Position numbers and translations under genes: made by a program. The notes below the pieces were generated by a model. That model did not search any database and was not told the origin of the DNA. It worked only from the letters and a program-made list of their open reading frames with translations. Positions 8,088 through 17,110 of a DNA stretch of 51,068 bases are shown piece after piece (within the stretch, counting starts at the first letter, position 1; each line of letters begins with the position of its first letter). The stretch comes from Lachnospiraceae bacterium (GTDB lineage Bacteria; Bacillota; Clostridia; Lachnospirales; Lachnospiraceae): contig JAIDHX010000047.1 of assembly GCA_029053015.1 (NCBI GenBank), forward strand, positions 1 to 51,068, in the 5' to 3' direction.

Positions 8088-10091
8088 TCATTTCACTTTT
8101 AAAGAAAAATCGCTTCTGTCCAAAGAGAAATTGGGGTTGTAATAGGGGTCGCCCGCTTCCAGCGCTTCCCGCCATTTACTGCGGAAACACTCCGACTCCG
8201 CATTATACCGTTCCGCCTTTTCCCCTTTGTCGTCAAGCCCTCTCGATGCAGACTCGTAATGATAGAGCTCTGCAAAAGGTGTAAATACATTTAAAAGCCC
8301 CATTCCGCGAAGTTTCAGGCAAAGATCAACATCATTTAAGGACACTGCAAAACTCTCGTCAAGCCCGCCCGCCGCTTCATAATCCGCTTTTTTCACCATA
8401 AGGCACGCGCCTGTGACCGCAGATACGTTCTGGGCATAGCAGAGCCGCCCCATGTAACCCAGATTCTGCCGCGGCTGCTTATAATGGGTGTGTCCCGCCG
8501 TCCTGTGGGCGCCCAGTCCGATGACGACGCCCGCATGCTGTATGGTCTTGTCCGCATAATACAGCTTGGCGCCCACGGCTCCCACATCCTCGCGCTGCGC
8601 ATACATCAGAAGCTCTTCCAGCCAGTTTACGCTGATAACCTCCGTGTCATTGTTCAAAAGCAGTACGTAATCGCCTGTCGCATGCTTCACACCCAGATTG
8701 TTGATGGCAGAATAGTTAAATCCGCCCTTATAGGTGACAAGCTTTATGCGCTCCTCCGTCTCAAGTTCCTTATAATAAGAAAAGGTTTCCGGCTCCGTAC
8801 TGTTATTTTCCACAACAATAATTTCATAATTGTCGTAGGTAGACTTTTCCAAAATGGAAGAAATGCACCTGCGTAAATCCTCCCTGTGGTCTTTGTTGGC
8901 AATGACGATGGATATCTTAGGATTCCCGATTATCTGATAACGGATACGGAAAATGGTTTCAAAGGCACGTGTGCTCTCTATCTTAAAGTTTTCAAAACCG
9001 TGCGCCTTCAAATGCTCTGAAACCGCGCCCTTTGCCGCCTGTATCGCGTAAGGCTTGGCATCGATGCCGGACGCCACGCTCCCTTCATGAGAGCGCCAGT
9101 AGTAGAGCAGTCTCGGAATATGCACGATTTTCTCTGCCCTGTCCGTCAGCCGCAGTATCATATCGTGATCCTGACTGCCGTTAAATTTTGTTCTGAAAAG
9201 CTCCGTGCCTTCCATCAGCCTCTTTGCAAATACGCTGAAATGGCAGATGTAATTGTTTGCCCTCAAATTGTCCGGCGCATAATCCGGCTTAAAATGCATG
9301 GTCAGCATCCGGTTAATGTCACCGCTCTTAAAGGTCGTCTCGTCGCAGTAAAGGTAATCCGCCCCCTGCTCGTTAATCGCCTTTACATAGGCAAAGAGCG
9401 CGCTCGGATGCAAAATATCGTCATGATCAAACAGTCCCACATATTCCCCTGTTGCCATTTCATAACAGGCATTTGTGTTTTCTGCAATCCCACCGTTTTT
9501 CGCAAGCTTTCGGTATATAATCCGGCTTTCCGGAATCTCTGACACATTTGTCATATGTTCCTTCGCCGCAAGATACGACCTGTCTTTCTCTATATAATCC
9601 CGACAGATATCTCCTACATACGCATGCTCCGCGTCGGATCCATCCGCCAGACACAGCTCCCAGTTTTCGTAGGTCTGTGCCAGCACGGAATCCAGCATCT
9701 CGCGCAAAAATCCATCAGGCGTATTATAAAGTGGAACCAGGATGCTGATTCTGACAGGTCTGTCAAAAATGGTCTCTCTCTCAAGAGCTGTCTGTTCCGG
9801 TGTAGGAAAGCTTGCCGTTCCAAACTGCTTCATGGCGGCGCGCTCCCTCTTTTTATACGCCATCTTGGCAGCGATGCCTTTAGGACCGCCGCAGTTTGCC
9901 ACCCGCCTGGCCTGACGGATTCCCCAATGCATCATGCTCCGAAACGGTTTGCTGATTTTCCAGAGCGGATTTTTTTTGATGCGGTCCAGCTTAAACTGCA
10001 GTTCTTCATTGCTCGCCTCCAAATCGGCTATCCTTCCCGCCAACTCCGCATTTTTGATATGTTCCTTCTCATATGCCTCTTTATAATCCAT
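8088..10091 (-). CDS. Two-domain GT2 glycosyltransferase
   Basis: A 667-residue protein with two GT-A domains in tandem. Residues 1-45 form a likely coiled coil. Domain 1 (about 110-370) has RISILVPLYNTP, GLFDHDDILHP and FNGSQDHDMILR. Domain 2 (about 385-650) has KISIVIANKD, VVENNSTE, LLNNDTEV and SLNDVDLCLKLR. This layout is common in enzymes that polymerise rhamnan-type O-antigen or wall glycans, where one protein makes two linkages. The ATG at 10091 has AGAGG at 4 nt; a TTG five codons upstream is less likely. It ends 87 bp before the phosphoglucomutase gene and starts 50 bp after the next GT gene. Donors are not readable from sequence. Confidence 0.88.
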   Translation of the reverse strand: MDYKEAYEKEHIKNAELAGRIADLEASNEELQFKLDRIKKNPLWKISKPFRSMMHWGIRQARRVANCGGPKGIAAKMAYKKRERAAMKQFGTASFPTPEQTALERETIFDRPVRISILVPLYNTPDGFLREMLDSVLAQTYENWELCLADGSDAEHAYVGDICRDYIEKDRSYLAAKEHMTNVSEIPESRIIYRKLAKNGGIAENTNACYEMATGEYVGLFDHDDILHPSALFAYVKAINEQGADYLYCDETTFKSGDINRMLTMHFKPDYAPDNLRANNYICHFSVFAKRLMEGTELFRTKFNGSQDHDMILRLTDRAEKIVHIPRLLYYWRSHEGSVASGIDAKPYAIQAAKGAVSEHLKAHGFENFKIESTRAFETIFRIRYQIIGNPKISIVIANKDHREDLRRCISSILEKSTYDNYEIIVVENNSTEPETFSYYKELETEERIKLVTYKGGFNYSAINNLGVKHATGDYVLLLNNDTEVISVNWLEELLMYAQREDVGAVGAKLYYADKTIQHAGVVIGLGAHRTAGHTHYKQPRQNLGYMGRLCYAQNVSAVTGACLMVKKADYEAAGGLDESFAVSLNDVDLCLKLRGMGLLNVFTPFAELYHYESASRGLDDKGEKAERYNAESECFRSKWREALEAGDPYYNPNFSLDRSDFSLKVK

Positions 10092-10141
10092 ATCGCCTCT
10101 CCACAACGCTTCCTGTCACAGGCTATTTCTCAATCCGTTTA

Positions 10142-12112
10142 TCATGCTTTCTTTCTTTTTTTCTTTTTCCCCGATGCAATGGTGCGGGTGCTCCAGTTTA
10201 TCAGTTCTGCACCCGATATCTGATCCCTTGCCATAATACCGATGCGGTACTCTCCGGTTGGAAGGGGATTTAGAAACGACACATAAAAACCGCAGAGTCC
10301 CACATTGACCTGATCCATATTCTTTTCCAAATCAGAGCGGTACTGCTCTGTAAAGTCCATGCTGTAGATGATGCCCGGTTCGTCTGTTTTCTTGAACAGA
10401 AGCTGCTTTTTGAAGCAGGCGTTATCACTGCCAAGTACCACTGCATAGCCGTTTACCCGCTCATTATCCGCATACTCTATCCGCAACAGTAAACATTCGT
10501 CCTCACGCGCCTTCGGCATACTTATCGCCTTATCATATTCCCTTATATCATCAACCAGAATCCCTTCTTCAAATGCCGGTTTAACTGCTGTATCCAGCAC
10601 GCTTCCGTTCAGCCATTCGTGGTAATACGGGTCTCTGCCCTCCAGCTTTGGATGCCGCTTGTACAACATGTCACGCTCGCCCATCAGGCGCTTTACTTTT
10701 TCTTCGGTTTCATCCACACCGCGGCTTAAGGACTCATGATGCAGCAAAAAGCCGCTGTTTATAACAATGTTTTGATAGCCCAGTTCATACAGGGTAAAAC
10801 ATAAATCCACATCGTTAAAAGCCACCTTCAGCTTTTCACAAAAGCCGCCTGCCTCCGCAAATACCGCACGCCGAAGCAGCAGACATGCGCCGGTTACTCC
10901 AATCATGTTCCAGACGCCACGATTTCTTCCATCGTAATGACAGACGCTGTCCTTTAAGCACTGTAATTTGTGCGTAGGGCCCAGCGCAATATTGGTGATG
11001 CCGGCGTGCTGAATCCGCTCTGAATCCGGATAAAGTAACTTATATCCCACGGCGCCGGCCCACGGCTGCAGCGCCTTTTGTACCATCTTCTCCAGCCACC
11101 CGGCTTCCACCGCCTCAATATCGTCATTTAAAAACAAAAGCAGGTTTCCCTTCGCCTCTTCTGCGCCCAGATTGCACATACGGGAAAAATTAAACTCCAT
11201 GGGTTTGTACAGATAAATGGCTCTCTGCAAATGCTCCCTGTATGCCACTTCCTGGTTTAACCTGTCAATTTCCTTGCTGACTGCCCCCCTGCTCTGCGCA
11301 CTGCTTCCGTTATCCACCACAATGATTTCATAAGCCGTCTCTGTTACTGTACGGCACAGAGTTTCCAGGCACTGCTTTAATACTGACACATTGTCCTTGG
11401 AGGGAATAATGACAGAAACCAAAACGTCCTGGGCTGCATTGCCCTCCCTGTCTGTGACAGCCATCATACCTTCCGCCTCTTGCGGGTTTACCCACTTTCC
11501 GCTCCTGCCCTCTTCCGGCATCTGCCATTTCTCCAGACGGTGATAGAAGATACCGTTTACGTGGGCTATCGTCCTGCATCCCTTTTCAAAGCCGCCGGCA
11601 AGCGCCACCAGCCTGTCATGGCACAGACCCTCGTCCTGACATTCTTTTTCTGTAAGCTGTTCAAAAAGGCTTCTGCGCACTGCCACCGCGCTCCCCAGAT
11701 AGTCCCTGCACAGATAGGAATCCGGCGACCAGCAGGGTTTCAGCCACGGAGTAGAAAAAACCTTCTTTTTTACTATGACGTCCTCGTCTCCGTAAGCAAG
11801 CAAGACCTCGGGATTCTCAGCAAAAAAACGGTTCATGCGCACCTGCGCATCCTTGCTCCAATGCCCTCCCGCAAAAGCAAGCAGCACAATTTCGGGAGGC
11901 GTCTGCACTGTCTCGCCGTTCCCTTTTTTGCCCGTTTTTTTCTGACTTGCACTTTCCTGCTCAGCGTTTTCCTGCAAGTCTTCTTTTTCTTCAGCCTGCT
12001 CCAGCTCCTTCACCCATGTGCCATAATCCTGTATATAATGCTTCCGTTTTCTTCGGTATTTCATATCAAACAGCTTTTCAAGCTGCTGCCTGACGGCTTT
12101 TTTTAATTTCAA
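10142..12112 (-). CDS. GT2 glycosyltransferase with C-terminal beta-domain
   Basis: A 656-residue multidomain glycosyltransferase. The N-terminal third (about 1-220) is charged and contains a degenerate GT-like region (YGDEDVIVKKK). A canonical GT-A domain (about 228-480) shows VSVIIPSKDN, VVDNGSSAQ, FLNDDIEA and AFNDVDLCFTLYELG. The last 130 residues are predicted beta-rich and end in a poly-Lys/Arg tail. The start is TTG at 12112, preceded by GGAGGGGG at 5-6 nt; the next ATG, 16 codons in, lacks a site. It is 15 bp downstream of the methyltransferase-kinase gene. Together with the neighbouring two-domain GT it probably makes the repeat of the exported glycan. Specificity unknown. Confidence 0.85.
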   Translation of the reverse strand: MKLKKAVRQQLEKLFDMKYRRKRKHYIQDYGTWVKELEQAEEKEDLQENAEQESASQKKTGKKGNGETVQTPPEIVLLAFAGGHWSKDAQVRMNRFFAENPEVLLAYGDEDVIVKKKVFSTPWLKPCWSPDSYLCRDYLGSAVAVRRSLFEQLTEKECQDEGLCHDRLVALAGGFEKGCRTIAHVNGIFYHRLEKWQMPEEGRSGKWVNPQEAEGMMAVTDREGNAAQDVLVSVIIPSKDNVSVLKQCLETLCRTVTETAYEIIVVDNGSSAQSRGAVSKEIDRLNQEVAYREHLQRAIYLYKPMEFNFSRMCNLGAEEAKGNLLLFLNDDIEAVEAGWLEKMVQKALQPWAGAVGYKLLYPDSERIQHAGITNIALGPTHKLQCLKDSVCHYDGRNRGVWNMIGVTGACLLLRRAVFAEAGGFCEKLKVAFNDVDLCFTLYELGYQNIVINSGFLLHHESLSRGVDETEEKVKRLMGERDMLYKRHPKLEGRDPYYHEWLNGSVLDTAVKPAFEEGILVDDIREYDKAISMPKAREDECLLLRIEYADNERVNGYAVVLGSDNACFKKQLLFKKTDEPGIIYSMDFTEQYRSDLEKNMDQVNVGLCGFYVSFLNPLPTGEYRIGIMARDQISGAELINWSTRTIASGKKKKRKKA

Positions 12113-12127
12113 AGATTCCCCCTCCTG

Positions 12128-14158
12128 TCAAATCAGTTTTTTGGCCGCCGCTGCGATATCTTCCGCGACGGCTGCGGGCAGCTTTGCCACCTGCATTTTT
12201 ATATGAAGCGTATTTTCCGCCTGCCGCTCAAGCGCCGCAACCTTTATGCAGAGGTTCGGGTCCGCTGCAGGAAACACAAAATCCTGCGTCTGCTTTAAAG
12301 GCTTCCCATTTGTATAAAACATCTTTTTATTCTTAACAGGCACCTCTTTCCCGTTAAAGGTCAATTCCTCAATTCTCACCACGCAGGGCTCCATGGACGG
12401 GTCAATTCGGAAAATCTCCACATCGCCACCCACATGAAGCTCCAAATCAACCTCCCTGTCATTGGGATATAGTTCATATACAAAATAAGATTCCTGCTCC
12501 GAAAATCCGCTGCCCCTATCCTCATAAATCTGCACTTTGTCGGGAACGCTTATAGGCTGTATTGCCCTCTTCCCCAAAAGGCCGAGGATTTCCGCCATCG
12601 CCTTATTTTTCCCTGTCACAAAGCCCTGAAAATCCTTTTCCTGCTCCTTGTAATATTCCGCCTCAGCGTCCGTAATTCCCAGTTCCGCCAATATCATGTC
12701 CAGCTTCAGCTTCTCTCTCTTTTTGTCCCCGAGCAGATAGCAGTAGACGGCACGGAAAGCCAGCTCCTTCACATCCACAGCCTTTCCGAAGGTCCACTCA
12801 TAGTCGATAACGCTCCACTCATTCTCCTGTACCACGATATTGTCAAAGGTCAAATCAAAGTCTGCAACCGGAAACTCCTGATTGTATCCCGTCCGCTCCA
12901 CATACTGCTTAAACAAAGCCTGAAATCCCTCGAAATCTTCCTTCTCCAGACACGCATCCATAAGCTCCGACAAAAGCCTGCCCTCGAGAAATTCAAAGGA
13001 AACCCATAGCTTCTTCTCCTCTTCGCACAACTCACACCGATTGATTGCCAGATTGCCTCCCGCATAGCGCTCTAAAAGGTTCTTATACGCAACGGGCATC
13101 TCACGGATATGCTCCTCCGCTTCCTCGCACAGCGGATATTTCCTGACAGTCGCCACACCTTTTTTATCCCTGCTGATTTCCGTCCGTATCCGGTATTCAG
13201 GCGCCCTGTCATTGGAATATTTGCTGTATTTTACATCAAAATCATCTCCGATAATCACTTCATAAGAATTGGAAAATACAGAAAAAAGCCCGTCCTCCAC
13301 AATGCCGTCAAAAGCGTAGCTCTCATCAAACAAAACCAGCCTGTCCCTGTCAAAATAGCGCATATTATTGGAAAGTTCGCCCTTTCCCGGCAGATACGCA
13401 TCCGAGTACAGCGTCGTCATAAATTTATAGTCAGGGTACGGGTAATAAAAATGGTACTTCTTTACGCCGCAGGCAGCAAAAATCTTTTCCAGCCCTTTCC
13501 GCGAAAAGGTTCTGACTCCTCCGCCGTCCGCATAGTTCTCTATGCCCGAAAACCACGTCCCTAAATGATCCTCCTTACAGCCCGCAAAATATTTCAGACC
13601 ATATTTATTTTCTATGGCAATCACCACTCTGCCACCCTTTTTCAGGTGCTTTAACACGATGGAAAGAAACTCCTCAAAAGGTTTGTCCTTCCCCATGTAG
13701 CTCTGGCCGTACTCAAAAACCCCAATCAGAAAAATATAATTAAAATCCGCCGGCAAGTCCGGCTCGATATCCCTGAAATTGCCCACATGGATTGTCACAT
13801 TTTCACATTCGCTGTGTCTGTGTGCATTTATCATACTGCGCTTCTTCGATAAATCCACGCAGACTACTTCTCCTGCCTTGCGGGCCAAAGCGCCTGTAAT
13901 CGCACCGCAGCCGCTTCCTATCTCCAGCACTTTGGCGTCTGCGTCCATAGGAATCCAATCCACAATATTTTCACGGAGTGACGAAAGATGATAGAGCACC
14001 GGCCAGCTTGCCCGCTCTTCGATCAGCTGCTGATAGTCTGCCTGCGTATGATTTTTTACAATCTCTAACAGTTCATCCTCCACCTTGCCGTCGGAATATA
14101 AGTCCATGCCTGTATAATGGCTCAGATTCAAGGTTACTTTTCCAATCTGCTCTGTCAT
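12128..14158 (-). CDS. WbdD-like methyltransferase-kinase fusion (candidate chain terminator)
   Basis: A 676-residue fusion. Residues about 60-280 are a class I SAM methyltransferase (VLEIGSGCGAITGALA; later FNYIFLIGVFEYGQ and GGRVVIAIENKYGLKYFAG). Residues about 310-530 look like a protein-kinase-like phosphotransferase. There is a candidate ATP lysine in VRKYP, a helix-C-type EEAEEH, a hinge FEFLEG, a catalytic-loop-like DFDLTFDN and a DFG-like IDYEW. The last 130 residues are beta-rich. WbdD of Escherichia coli O9a has this methyltransferase plus kinase order; it caps the glycan so that the Wzt carbohydrate-binding domain can recognise it. Here the gene is 30 bp downstream of a Wzt with such a domain, which supports the same role. 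Homology to WbdD itself is inferred from layout, not demonstrated. Confidence 0.78.
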   Translation of the reverse strand: MTEQIGKVTLNLSHYTGMDLYSDGKVEDELLEIVKNHTQADYQQLIEERASWPVLYHLSSLRENIVDWIPMDADAKVLEIGSGCGAITGALARKAGEVVCVDLSKKRSMINAHRHSECENVTIHVGNFRDIEPDLPADFNYIFLIGVFEYGQSYMGKDKPFEEFLSIVLKHLKKGGRVVIAIENKYGLKYFAGCKEDHLGTWFSGIENYADGGGVRTFSRKGLEKIFAACGVKKYHFYYPYPDYKFMTTLYSDAYLPGKGELSNNMRYFDRDRLVLFDESYAFDGIVEDGLFSVFSNSYEVIIGDDFDVKYSKYSNDRAPEYRIRTEISRDKKGVATVRKYPLCEEAEEHIREMPVAYKNLLERYAGGNLAINRCELCEEEKKLWVSFEFLEGRLLSELMDACLEKEDFEGFQALFKQYVERTGYNQEFPVADFDLTFDNIVVQENEWSVIDYEWTFGKAVDVKELAFRAVYCYLLGDKKREKLKLDMILAELGITDAEAEYYKEQEKDFQGFVTGKNKAMAEILGLLGKRAIQPISVPDKVQIYEDRGSGFSEQESYFVYELYPNDREVDLELHVGGDVEIFRIDPSMEPCVVRIEELTFNGKEVPVKNKKMFYTNGKPLKQTQDFVFPAADPNLCIKVAALERQAENTLHIKMQVAKLPAAVAEDIAAAAKKLI

Positions 14159-14188
14159 AACGGTCTCCTTTCCTGATTTTATTCCTCC

Positions 14189-15478
14189 CTACGCCTCCTG
14201 CCGGTACGGGATAATACGCGCCTCGCCGTCAACAGCTTCGCGGACAGTAACCTTCGAATTCATATCGTAGAAGCCCACCGTGTCCTTATCCGATACTACA
14301 GTGATATTCAGCACGTCATAGAGACGGTGGTACACCTGGAAATCGCTGCCGGCATAACCGGTCACGCCGAGGGACAAAAGATATTCTCCTCCCTGCAGGC
14401 TCATTTTCTGCGTGAAGGTTACTTCCTTTACGCTTCCCTCGCGCACGGGCTCTAAAAATGCCTTCTCTATCATGCTGTTGGTTCCCGTGATTTCAGTTCC
14501 TTTTACATTTTTAAGGGAAAAAGCAAAGATGGGCGCAACGATTCTCTCGTGGAACTTCACCTTTACATGAATGGTAAACTCAGAACCCTTTATCACGGCA
14601 GTTGTTCTGACATTCTTCTCGTCCGTAATATAAAACTCCGTCATTTCAGCCTGCTTTGTGCCATACTCCAAAAGCTCAGGATTGACGCCATCCTCCGGCA
14701 GGGCAATGTCGTGTTCCTCCGTCTCGTCGGGAATCTCGTACTGTCCCACCAAAACGCGCTTGAACGCGTCTATCATCTCCTTGGGACTGCCGTCCCCCAA
14801 AAGCTGCCCCCGATTGAGCAGATACACCCTGTCACAGTACTTGCTGATACTGCTCAAGTCATGGCTGACAAACACAATGGTCTTGCCCAGCTTTTTAAAC
14901 TCTTCAAACTTCTGATAACATTTTGCCTGAAAAAATACGTCGCCCACCGACAGCGCTTCGTCCACGATTAGAATCTCCGGCTCAATATTAATCGCCACGG
15001 CAAAGGCTAGCCGGACAAACATACCGCTGGAATAGGTCTTGACCGGCTGGTACACATAGTCCCCGATATCCGCGAACTTCAGTATCTCCGGCAGCTTCTC
15101 ATCGATTTCCTTCTCCGAAAAGCCCATCATGGTGCCGTTTAAGTATACATTTTCAATCCCGTTATATTCCATGTTAAAGCCGGCGCCCAGCTCAAGCAGG
15201 GCGGAAATACGCCCATTTACCGTCACTTCCCCTTCCGTCTGGTTGAGGACTCCCGTAATAATCTTTAAAATGGTGGACTTGCCGGAGCCATTTGTCCCGA
15301 TAATGCCCACGGTCTCTCCCTGCATGATTTCCATGCTGACGCCATTTAAGGCATAATGCTCCTTATGCCTGTTTTTTGCCAGACCAAACGCCTCCTTAAA
15401 CCTGTCGGAGGGCTTGTCATACAGTTTATATATTTTTTTGACGTTCTCGACCTTGATTGCCGGTTGTTTTTCTTCCAT
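14189..15478 (-). CDS. Polysaccharide ABC exporter ATPase with C-terminal carbohydrate-binding domain (Wzt-like)
   Basis: The ATPase subunit of a polysaccharide ABC exporter, 429 residues. The nucleotide-binding domain (about 1-245) has Walker A GTNGSGKST, signature YSSGMFVRLAFA, Walker B ILIVDEALSVGD and the switch histidine in FVSHDLSS. Residues about 280-425 form a beta-sandwich extension with GTNSMIEKAFLEP, typical of the Wzt C-terminal domain that binds the modified end of the glycan. Many Gram-positive teichoic acid exporters have other tails or none, so this extension is informative. The ATG has AGGGG at 7-8 nt. The permease gene is 17 bp upstream and the capping-enzyme candidate 30 bp downstream, forming one export unit. 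Confidence 0.92.
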   Translation of the reverse strand: MEEKQPAIKVENVKKIYKLYDKPSDRFKEAFGLAKNRHKEHYALNGVSMEIMQGETVGIIGTNGSGKSTILKIITGVLNQTEGEVTVNGRISALLELGAGFNMEYNGIENVYLNGTMMGFSEKEIDEKLPEILKFADIGDYVYQPVKTYSSGMFVRLAFAVAINIEPEILIVDEALSVGDVFFQAKCYQKFEEFKKLGKTIVFVSHDLSSISKYCDRVYLLNRGQLLGDGSPKEMIDAFKRVLVGQYEIPDETEEHDIALPEDGVNPELLEYGTKQAEMTEFYITDEKNVRTTAVIKGSEFTIHVKVKFHERIVAPIFAFSLKNVKGTEITGTNSMIEKAFLEPVREGSVKEVTFTQKMSLQGGEYLLSLGVTGYAGSDFQVYHRLYDVLNITVVSDKDTVGFYDMNSKVTVREAVDGEARIIPYRQEA

Positions 15479-15495
15479 CTTGATACCCCTGCACT

Positions 15496-16488
15496 TTACA
15501 GCACATCCGCAAAATGCACCTTAAGTTTTTTAAATATCAGCGCACCCACGCCGAACAACACCACTGTGATAATCCAGAAATACATGGTAGAAAAGAAATC
15601 CTCCCAAAACCACGAATGTTCATAGATGGCGCTGCGGTAGCCGTTGACGATGTATACCAAAGGATTCAGCTTTAAAAAGACTGCCCAGCCGGAGCTGATA
15701 GCGCCAAAGTCCCACATAATCGGCGTCGCCCACATGCCTATCTGCAAAATAATGTTGATAATCTGCGAAACATCCCGCATAAACACTACCAGCGCACAGG
15801 TAGAATAGCTCAGCGCCAGCACCAGTACAAAAGTACAAATGCTGTAATAAACCACCTGAATCGTATAAATCGTCGGAAAATATCCATAAAAGCAGGCAAT
15901 AATTAACAGGATTCCCACAAAGAAAACGTGGACAAAAGTAGCGCCGATTATCTTTATAATGGGCAGTACACTGATTTTAAATACCACCTTTTTCACCAGA
16001 TAGTTATACTCTAACAGCGCCATTGTGCCGTTTGTCCATGCCTCGTTAAAATAGAACCAGGGAACCAGGCCTGCGGTCAGAAAGAGTACAAAGGGAATTT
16101 CCTCTCCGCCGCGCATAGCCCTGCCCGCGCCATGCATAATGACGTCAAACACCAGCCAGTACATCACTACCGTGACCACCGGCTGCACCATAGCCCATAT
16201 CACACCTAAAAAGGAGCCCGCGTACCGCTTCTTAAAATCATTCTTTGCCAGTTTCCAGATAAGCCACCTGCTGTGATACAATTCAACAGGCAGGCTGGTT
16301 ATTTTGTCATACAGCAATCCAAATAACACGCAGGACGCCAAAATTACCGCACAGGAAACCGCCTTTTTTACGAGTTCTTCCTGCACGTCCGCCAGCGGAT
16401 TGCGGTGCACGACAATAATGGCTGCCATAATCGCTGCCAGCCCGCAGAATATTATAATTCCGGTTTTTTTGGAAATTTTACCCTTCAT
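15496..16488 (-). CDS. Polysaccharide ABC exporter permease (Wzm-like)
   Basis: The membrane subunit that pairs with the Wzt-like ATPase, 330 residues. It starts with two extra membrane segments (about 8-60) before the ABC-2 domain. That domain opens with LAKNDFKKRYAGSFLGVIWAMVQP (positions about 80-103), a signature of this exporter family, and has six further membrane segments. Length exceeds the usual 260 residues because of the N-terminal pair. The ATG at 16488 has GAGGA three nt upstream; an in-frame codon eight residues earlier lacks a site. It lies 32 bp after rfbC. It would move the lipid-linked glycan across the cytoplasmic membrane. Confidence 0.9.
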   Translation of the reverse strand: MKGKISKKTGIIIFCGLAAIMAAIIVVHRNPLADVQEELVKKAVSCAVILASCVLFGLLYDKITSLPVELYHSRWLIWKLAKNDFKKRYAGSFLGVIWAMVQPVVTVVMYWLVFDVIMHGAGRAMRGGEEIPFVLFLTAGLVPWFYFNEAWTNGTMALLEYNYLVKKVVFKISVLPIIKIIGATFVHVFFVGILLIIACFYGYFPTIYTIQVVYYSICTFVLVLALSYSTCALVVFMRDVSQIINIILQIGMWATPIMWDFGAISSGWAVFLKLNPLVYIVNGYRSAIYEHSWFWEDFFSTMYFWIITVVLFGVGALIFKKLKVHFADVL

Positions 16489-16520
16489 GCTTCCTCGTAT
16501 TCCGCCGTGCAAACGGCAAT

Positions 16521-17084
16521 TTAATCCGCCATATTTTTCACATATTCGCTAAAGCTGCCCCATTTTGTGTCACGCTCCGACAAAAGCAGCGGGGCGCCTT
16601 CCTGCAGAGGCCAGTCAACCTTGATATCCGCGTCGTTCCACATCAGTCCGCCCTCGTCGCCGGGATGATAGAAATCCGTGCATTTATAGCAGAATTCCGC
16701 GTATTCCGAAAGCACCAGAAAACCATGTGCAAAATGCTTCGGCACAAAAAACTGCTTCTTATTTTCCTCGGACAGAATTACCCCATGCCACTTGCCAAAG
16801 GTAGGAGAACCTGCACGCAAATCCACCGCCACATCAAAAACCTCTCCCTTTATTACCCTGACCAGCTTTCCCTGCGGAAACTCTTTCTGGAAATGAAGCC
16901 CCCGCAGCACACCCCGCTTGGAAGCGGACTGGTTGTCCTGCACAAAGATTTCATCGATGCCGGCTTCCTTGTAGTCATTGTACTGATAAGTCTCCATGAA
17001 ATATCCCCTTGCATCCCCGAAAACCTGCGGTGTAATTATCTTAAGTCCTTCTATCTCACATGTTTCAACCGTAATCTTTCCCAT
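16521..17084 (-). CDS. rfbC: dTDP-4-dehydrorhamnose 3,5-epimerase
   Basis: RfbC/RmlC, 187 residues, epimerises dTDP-4-keto-6-deoxy-glucose at C3 and C5 on the way to dTDP-L-rhamnose. Family signatures are DARGYFMETY, QDNQSASKRGVLRGLHFQ, the catalytic His in LRGLHFQ, GEVFDVAVDLRAGSPTFG and KHFAHGFLVLSE. A longer reading frame exists upstream, but the ATG at 17084 is preceded by GGAAAAGGA and begins exactly at the normal family N-terminus. It sits between the GH25 gene and the permease gene in the same direction as rfbA. RfbA and RfbB are also encoded nearby, while the final reductase RfbD is not in the window. Confidence 0.95.
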   Translation of the reverse strand: MGKITVETCEIEGLKIITPQVFGDARGYFMETYQYNDYKEAGIDEIFVQDNQSASKRGVLRGLHFQKEFPQGKLVRVIKGEVFDVAVDLRAGSPTFGKWHGVILSEENKKQFFVPKHFAHGFLVLSEYAEFCYKCTDFYHPGDEGGLMWNDADIKVDWPLQEGAPLLLSERDTKWGSFSEYVKNMAD

Positions 17085-17110
17085 CTTCCTTTTCCTTTCC
17101 GCCTTTGTTG

